A stretch of DNA of 64,000 bases, taken from Chondrosia reniformis. Taxonomy: Eukaryota; Porifera; Demospongiae; Chondrillida; Chondrillidae. Location: contig OX359195.1 of the NCBI GenBank assembly GCA_947172415.1, forward strand, positions 5,989,501-6,053,500, in the 5' to 3' direction. Positions 57,678-64,000 of the stretch are shown piece by piece (the stretch's first letter is position 1; the number at the start of each line of letters is the position of its first letter). Made by a program: the position numbers and the translations under genes. Below the pieces are notes generated by a model. The model was not told the origin of the DNA and made no database searches. It was given only the letters and a program-made list of their open reading frames with translations.

Positions 57678-60225
57678 GGACAAGTTTCACGATACTTGTA
57701 AAGAAGGTCCACCTTCTCTGGAAGACCTAAAGACGTGTTGCTGTGACCAAATAGAAGCTGCCTTTAACGATCGGCCAAAGTACACTAAAGCAGAAAATGA
57801 TGTTGAGCTATGTAAAGATCTGGAGAAGCTGCTTCGTATATTATTCTTTCGTTTGAATAAATGGATCAGTTTTGAGTTTCTGGAGCGAGTTGTGGATTAC
57901 TTTAAACCAGCACTTAAGCCAATGGCCAAAGAAATAGAAGACTACAAGGTAAGATAATTTGGCTGTCACTGATTTATGAATCATAACATTAAAATTATTA
58001 TTATGAGTATGATCAATTTTTTGTAATGTATACTGCCAAAGTATAATCTATCAAGTTCCAAAATTCAGACATGTAATTAAATATTTTCAAAAATGCCTCG
58101 AATAATAATATTATAGTTTATTGTTGAATGTACAGATCAAATTGAAGCCTTTTCTTAAAGAAAGGTTGACTAAAATATACGAGCTACAACAGATCCACAA
58201 GGAGGAGTGTGAAACTGAAGAAGGATTCCTAAAACTAGCTGTACACTATGGACTGGATGCAGGTGGTTTGCGAGTGAAAGATTTGTTAGAAGAGCGAGAC
58301 TTTCTTGCTGACATATTGGAGATTCCTAGATACTTATTGATTCCACAGACATGGATGAGGGGAAACTCCATCACAATAGTGTACTGGACATTGGAGGAAC
58401 TCGAGGAAGCAGTCACTAAACAAATCAGGATTAAGAAATCAGAACTGATAGCTCACAAAATTGAATGGATCCAATTAGGGAGTCTAGATCGTATTGTGAT
58501 TGATCTTCAAGCAAAGTCTGGAAAAGATATGTCAACCGTAAGTTCAACCAATCTATATACATAATCATCTAATCTGTACTTCATTGGAATGGAAATTTTT
58601 CTAGGTTTCTCTGAAAACCTTAAGCAGTGGCTAAATGTACACTGAGAGACTAATTTATGCATTCACATTATTATCATTCTACATTCTGTTGGTAACTGAG
58701 CTATATTATCATGTATTCATACAGTATAGACAGAGATATTCTTTACATTCGAAGTTCAAACTTTATGAAACTTGCTTGAGGTATATCAAACCTCCAGTGA
58801 AGTTGCATGAAGATAGATTGAAGTTCAATTGAAATTCAATTAAAGTGTCAATGCCTACCTTCAAATTGACAGCATTAAACAGCACCTTTTTCCTTTGATT
58901 TTCTCATCTCATCCTCGTTATCACTTGAAATACTTGTAAATATATGTGCATGTATTATGTGTATCAGAAGGGATCCTCTCTAAGTAGGGATGGCCAAAAG
59001 ATGATATATTATCAATTATCACCTCACAAATCAGCAATAGCTTCATCTCTATATTTAAGAAAAAGAGATAGTGAATTGTGCCTATTGTTCTTTAGCTACT
59101 TTGCAAATGTAGTAGAGCATTAAAACATGTTTATGGAGTTATAAATGACTGCAAATGTAACCAAAAATCAATTTGTTGTTGATTTATGAGATGATAAGTG
59201 ATAATACATATTGAATAGTGTAGCCATGTTTTTGGCCATCCCTATACTTGGTACTATTGTACTCTCTGGTATAATTATAATAGGCAATCATTTTTACCAC
59301 CATTTTTATTTACTGCATTTCTCAGGTTTTCAGAAGTGACCTACTCTTACAGGGTCACACTGTAAAGTCAACCATGCTGCCTGACATGCCTATACCAACC
59401 GCTGGAGCTACAGCCTGTATTGCAGGGAGTGATATATTTGTTTGTGGTGGAGTGTGCAATGACTCACAAAATGAAAGAATAGTGCAACAATTCAACTTGG
59501 AAGATGGCAAGTGGACTACACTTCCTCCAGCTCCACATTACAATTGTCATGCAGCAGTCATAAATGGCCTCCTAACATTGATAGGAGGTCTAGATTCCGA
59601 GACCAGGAAAGTTACCGGACAACTATCAACTTTTATAGAACACAAATGGAAGTCTGTCTACCCACCAATGCCAACAGAGAGATTCCAACCCTCCATACTT
59701 TACCATGACAACTTCCTCATTGTAGCTGGAGGACTGATTTATTTGGATACCGACAGTATTGATGTAATGAACACATCAACAAAGGAATGGATCCAGCCAA
59801 GACACCTGACACTACCACAACCATTGTCAGGCCACCAAATGACACTCTGCAAAGATAGGCTGTATGTTTTCAGTTGCCTTAATAGTAAACTATTGAGTAT
59901 TCCAATCATTAACATCACTCAAACTGTAAATGAAGAAATTTCGACAGCAATAAAATGGAAAGAAGGGAGACCACTATTCCTGCCACATTTCTTTTCTTCC
60001 ATCCTGCAAACCAGTGTATTACCAATGGTAATAGATCAAATCTCAAATGATATTCTTGTGTACGATGCCACTCAGGACAAGTGGATCAAAGTTGGAAAGT
60101 GCAGCGTACACCAAAGATTGGCTACCTCATTATCAATCGGTCCCAAGTCATTCATTGTGCTCGGTGGAATAAGTAATATCGATCGGAAACAATTATCTTC
60201 TGTTGAATTACTAAAGATTAACTAA
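57678..60225 (+). pseudogene. Array unit E: 5'-truncated helical region - Kelch unit
   Basis: Begins inside the first helical exon ([18 protein letters not shown]) with no CARD exon and no splice acceptor before it. Downstream exons are intact and in phase: ..57948, 58136-58537 (134 codons, no internal stop), 59353-60225 (291 codons, Kelch). Kelch sequence is nearer to unit C (DSIDVM after LIYLDT) than to B. Unless spliced to the upstream FIP-like sequence or driven by a new promoter it is a pseudogene. Confidence 0.7.
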
Positions 60226-62475
60226 TTAGTGTACATGCACCTCAATTTGTAACAGTGTTTGAAATTATCAATTTTTTCTACAATTTATGAATACAAAACT
60301 TAACTCAATTTTCCATATTCTAAAAAGACTAAATACATCAAATGAAATACAACATGTTTGTAATTCAGAAAGCCTATAATTATAACACTTGTGGTTCACA
60401 CAATACTTTAAAGGGAATGGTTCAAATACAAACTGCACAAACAGAAAGAAGTTTGTAAATAACTTTAGGGTTAACTGCAACGTTAGGATTATAATACGCA
60501 TATATGTGTAATGGTTACGTAAAAGTATTGCATTATGTATATAGAATCATACAGCTCTATAGTAATAGATTTTATTTAAAATACATGTACAGTGGACCCT
60601 TGCCTACACAAGGGACATCATATACGTATATAAAGGCCTTGGCCTTTTATGTCCCTTGTGTACAAGTTACAAAATGGTCTCTAACCCTGTTGATTATGCC
60701 AATGCATGCAACCAACCGTCGGTGTTCTTAGCTCCCTCACAAGGCAAATCAAATCTGCTGTGGTTATTAGCTGAGACCCCTTTAATACTGAAGCCTTTGT
60801 TGATATATGGCATGCAGATGCATCATCTTCAGTCTATACTAAGGTGTGAAAAGGTAATTGGTAGGCCATGTGTTCTACCTTGCAATTGGATGATCTGTAT
60901 CAACTACTACTCTCTATGCAGTAGTTGAGGATTTCAAAGCCTGCAACAGTACTAGTGTGACTAAAGTCTTGTACTGTTTAAAATACTGATTATCCTAGGG
61001 GTCACTTGGATCTCTTTAAATTTGTAACTTGCACTGTGTAGCTAGTACTTGATTGTAATTTTAATATTACATAGTCACTTGGATCTCTTAAATTTGTAAC
61101 TTGTACTGTGTAGTACTTGATTGTAATTTAATATTTTATATATTTGCTAGTAACTTGCACTGTGTAGTGTACTTGAGTGTAATTAGCTAACAAAGTATTT
61201 CACTATACTTATAGACATTCGCTATAAGCAATTTCGTTACTGTATGTAGTACACATGGAAAACGTACTAACATGGATAAGAATAAAGCCTAGTTGAAAGT
61301 CAGCAATATGAATTTACTAATTCTGGACGTTTCGACCCAGAGGTCTTCATGCATCAGCAATATATGAGGAGTGGGAATACAATTCAGTATAAATAGGAAA
61401 TTAGTAAATTCATGTTGCTGACACTCAACAAAGCTTTGTTCTCGTAATGATCGCAACAAACACTCCTAATTCCTACACATGGACAAGTAAAAATATTAAC
61501 AGATAACGTAAGAAGAGAAGGCAGAGCTTAAATTACCAAAGTAATACGGTCGACCAAACGAATCCAGTCTTTCGCATCAATATAGGAACAACTCTGCCTC
61601 AAACTTGACGGGAACGTATACAAAAACGCTTTATCTAACCTTCGCTACAACTCGCCTGTTCGGTAGCTCCTTCTCGTAGGAGAGCGTCGACTTGTCATAG
61701 CCGTTCCCGAAGGATGATCTTCTTTAGCAACGAGGGGGTGACGTTTTCGCAACGTCACATGATTCTCAAAATGTGTGTACGGAGCGACATACGTAGGTGT
61801 TGGTGACGCATTAGAAAAACATCACAATACATCACCAGCTTGCGCAATCGTAACTTTGAATTCTTCATTATATCTTGATTATTTTGCTCATTTAATTAAG
61901 CAAAACTTCGTCAGACGTTTCTTATACACATGTACCATGATATATGTTGATTTCACAGTTATCTGACAAATTGAAATTTTTTATCAATATAACACATTGT
62001 TTGCATATAAATTTCCCATAGGTTTTCTATAGTCCTATGGCCTTTTATATGCAGACTTTGTCCTCTGTTTTCTAACAAACGGAGGCCTAAATTAAAAATC
62101 CCTTAATTTAAAATGAGTTTTATACCCTAAACTTTATGATGATATGCCCATTTTGTTTCTAAGTCCTTTCTTGGAGCCATATGAATTAATTAATTATATT
62201 ATATTATTTATATTATATTATATTAGATTACCTTAGTATAATATACTATAATATACCTTAGTATAATATACTAAGGTAATCTAATATAATATCTAATATA
62301 ATATATACAGTGCAAGTTACAATATACTAAGGTAATCTAATATAAATATATAAATAATTAATATAAATAAATAATATAATTAATTAATTCATATGGCTCC
62401 AAGAAAGAACCTAAAACTTGGTAACTTGCACACAAGGGACATTGTTCATGAAATAAATTAAAGGCCCCACCATAT
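60226..62475. other. 3' flank of unit E with large recent duplication
   Basis: 60226-60589 matches the 3' flank of unit C. At 60590-60604 the first 15 bp of the Tigger terminus found at 43880 are present and then broken off. 60606-62180 matches 33490-35050 almost base for base. 62200-62400 is an AT-rich inverted repeat ('actaaggtaatctaatat' in both directions). No gene recognised; the 90-residue frame at 60656-60928 is the palindrome-arm frame. Confidence 0.65.
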
Positions 62476-63339
62476 AAGATTGTTATATAATATATGTATA
62501 TATGTATTTTCTTCTGTTCTTATATTTGCATAAAACCTTTCAGTCTTGAGCAAGAGGAATGAATTTGAGCAAAAGAAATGAATCGCGTGAGATTATTCTC
62601 TGAGAGACCCAATCTTTTTTTGGTATGATATATAGGTGGCTAATCATACAGAAGTTGCATGTATACTGAAATTTAAGTAACTTAACCATACACTTCTGTG
62701 TTTGGGCGCACCATTCCTACTTCTATAACATCACTTTTTGTAAATGTTTTTCATTTACTTGTATTCCCCCTTTTTTATATTACTTGTTTTAAATTGATTT
62801 GAAAGTTTTCCTGGCGAAAACCTCGAAATAACGTCTTAGACAAGAGAAATATGCCGAAAACCATATCTTAATTAAAAATGGCGTCCGAGAAGACCACGCT
62901 TTTCACAATTAACATGCTCTTTGTAGAGCGCATTCAGGTTTAGGGTCGTCTAGTCCCTAGTTCGGAAATATTTATGACGATTTATAACTTGTACGTGCCC
63001 ACATAAGTTCGCATATCAGCGCTAGTCTATTCAATAAAAGAAGAAAAAATGAAAAAATGAATTTTTGGAAATGGGCCTATTCTTGGTTAGCCACTTTTTG
63101 AGCGCTGTAGAGCGTGTAGAGCGTCGAAACATGTTTTGGTATTTAGAAAAGCGTGCATTAATGGCTGCAAATAACCGAATATAACCGAAAATCGCTTCGT
63201 TGGTGATTTATGAGGTGTTGCTTGCTTGGATAAGGCGGTCATTTTTTCGGCCATTCTTACTTAGAGAGTATAGGCCTACTACCGTACTCTCTGATATTGG
63301 GTGTGTCCTTTAGGCTCCCACGCTTAAATAGACCGCAAT
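62475..63339 (+). repeat. Upstream region of unit F with element X
   Basis: Near-copy of 45645-46486, including X element sequence at about 62730-63295 and the conserved leader 'gtgtgtcctttaggctccca'. Shows that units D and F share flank as well as gene. Confidence 0.75.
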
Positions 63340-63703
63340 ATGGCGGAGGGAGGATATGACAGAATCGCTACCGAAGTCGAGAGTATAATTAGAAAACATT
63401 ATACTAGTCTTTTGAAAAAGCTTAATGTACAACAACTGGTGGACTACTTGTACGAGAGGAAAATGGTGAGCGGATCATTGATGGAGAAGATAGAAAAGGC
63501 AGACAGTCGACAAGAAGCCAATAAAGTGTACATCGACCATCTCGTCTCGAATGGCACACTGTCTACTATACAAAGGTTCGCTGAATTACTTGTCGACACC
63601 TCTGATAAACTCTGTAACGAATTACACAGGGAATGGGGAACTACTTTACTGAAGGAAGTTAAAAAGAAGAACGGAGGAGGGGCTGAGCGCCTAGAACAAC
63701 TAC
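63340..63703 (+). CDS. Array unit F: CARD-like first exon, gene continues beyond window
   Basis: Same length (364 bp) and phase-1 donor (gtaagt) as the unit D CARD exon; starts [40 protein letters not shown] and YIDHLVSNGTLSTIQRF mark the CARD-like helices. It matches the D exon closely and its intron start repeats that of D to the end of the window, so the full gene is probably a D-type or Kelch-type unit; the C-terminal module cannot be seen. Confidence 0.7.
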
Positions 63704-64000
63704 GTAAGTAAGACTTTTGATTTAATAATGGTATACAGGACCCTTAGACACAAAGCGCATTAAAGGAGGGCGGTCTAGATCTGCCTCCTGGGTATCCGCC
63801 CCCATTTGTTAATATAGGGACGCCCGTATATTCTTTTCATTGCATGAGGCTAAGTACACTACTTTCTCGCCCCCGCGCAATTATCGTCGGCTGGCAGGAA
63901 GTAAGGGATAGCAAGCCAGACTACATTGGGGCGAGCCCGTCGAACGCGGATGTTGTCTGTATATTATTACTATTACTATTATTATTATTTGAGTGCACCG
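63704..64000. other. Start of unit F intron 1
   Basis: Copy of 46851-47150 with small indels, ending in an ATT/ACT trinucleotide run. No gene. Confidence 0.6.

Overview
This is a eukaryotic, AT-rich, intron-dense window. GT-AG introns (many of 60-700 bp), compact gene spacing, and a gene set containing a GABA-B-like receptor, a Rab11-FIP, a MINDY deubiquitinase and expanded CARD-type genes point to an early-branching animal, most likely a demosponge of the Amphimedon type. The assignment to sponge is inference. Exon models were built by hand from splice signals, reading-frame phase and family resemblance; no alignment or RNA data were available.

The left half (1-26.9 kb) holds single-copy cellular genes: the 3' part of a MINDY-1/2 deubiquitinase (+, ending in a prenylation-type CKIL box); a 16-exon GABA-B-like class C receptor (-, 6942-13087); a divergently transcribed, intronless double-GNAT acetyltransferase (+, 13268-14203); a five-exon tubulin-tyrosine-ligase-like protein with an N-terminal membrane anchor (-, 15842-18879); and a 13-exon Rab11-FIP3/4 homologue with EF-hands, coiled coil and C-terminal Rab-binding domain (+, 19800-26839). 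Introns and spacers carry tRNA-derived SINEs, inverted-repeat MITEs, LINE fragments and a second dispersed repeat family.

The right half (27.4-64 kb) is a tandem array of at least six related units. Each complete unit starts with a CARD-like exon ('MAEGG' start), followed in phase 1 by two exons encoding a conserved helical region of about 240 residues that I cannot assign. A swappable C-terminal module follows. Units B (29.8-32.8 kb) and C (40.5-43.5 kb) end in a Kelch exon. Unit D (46.5-54.6 kb) ends instead in a degenerate AIG1/GIMAP-like GTPase fused to an APOL-like glycine-rich hydrophobic segment. Unit A (27.4-28.8 kb) has two death-fold exons. Unit E lacks its CARD and is fused at its 5' side to a duplicated last exon of the Rab11-FIP gene from 30 kb away. 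Unit F is the first exon of a further copy running off the window. Unit C has a stop codon before its Kelch exon.

The array is densely interleaved with mobile DNA: an almost full-length LINE with endonuclease and reverse transcriptase, two pogo/Tigger-type elements with TA target duplications, a decayed transposon Ulp1-type protease, a roughly 1.1-kb perfect palindrome, a second 458-bp palindrome, and a MITE-like family that sits directly upstream of the CARD exons in D and F. Near-identical segmental duplications (33.5-35.0 vs 60.6-62.2 kb; 45.6-47.1 vs 62.5-64.0 kb) show recent turnover. The modular CARD / helical / Kelch-or-GTPase family is the best candidate for an undescribed innate-immune-type system.
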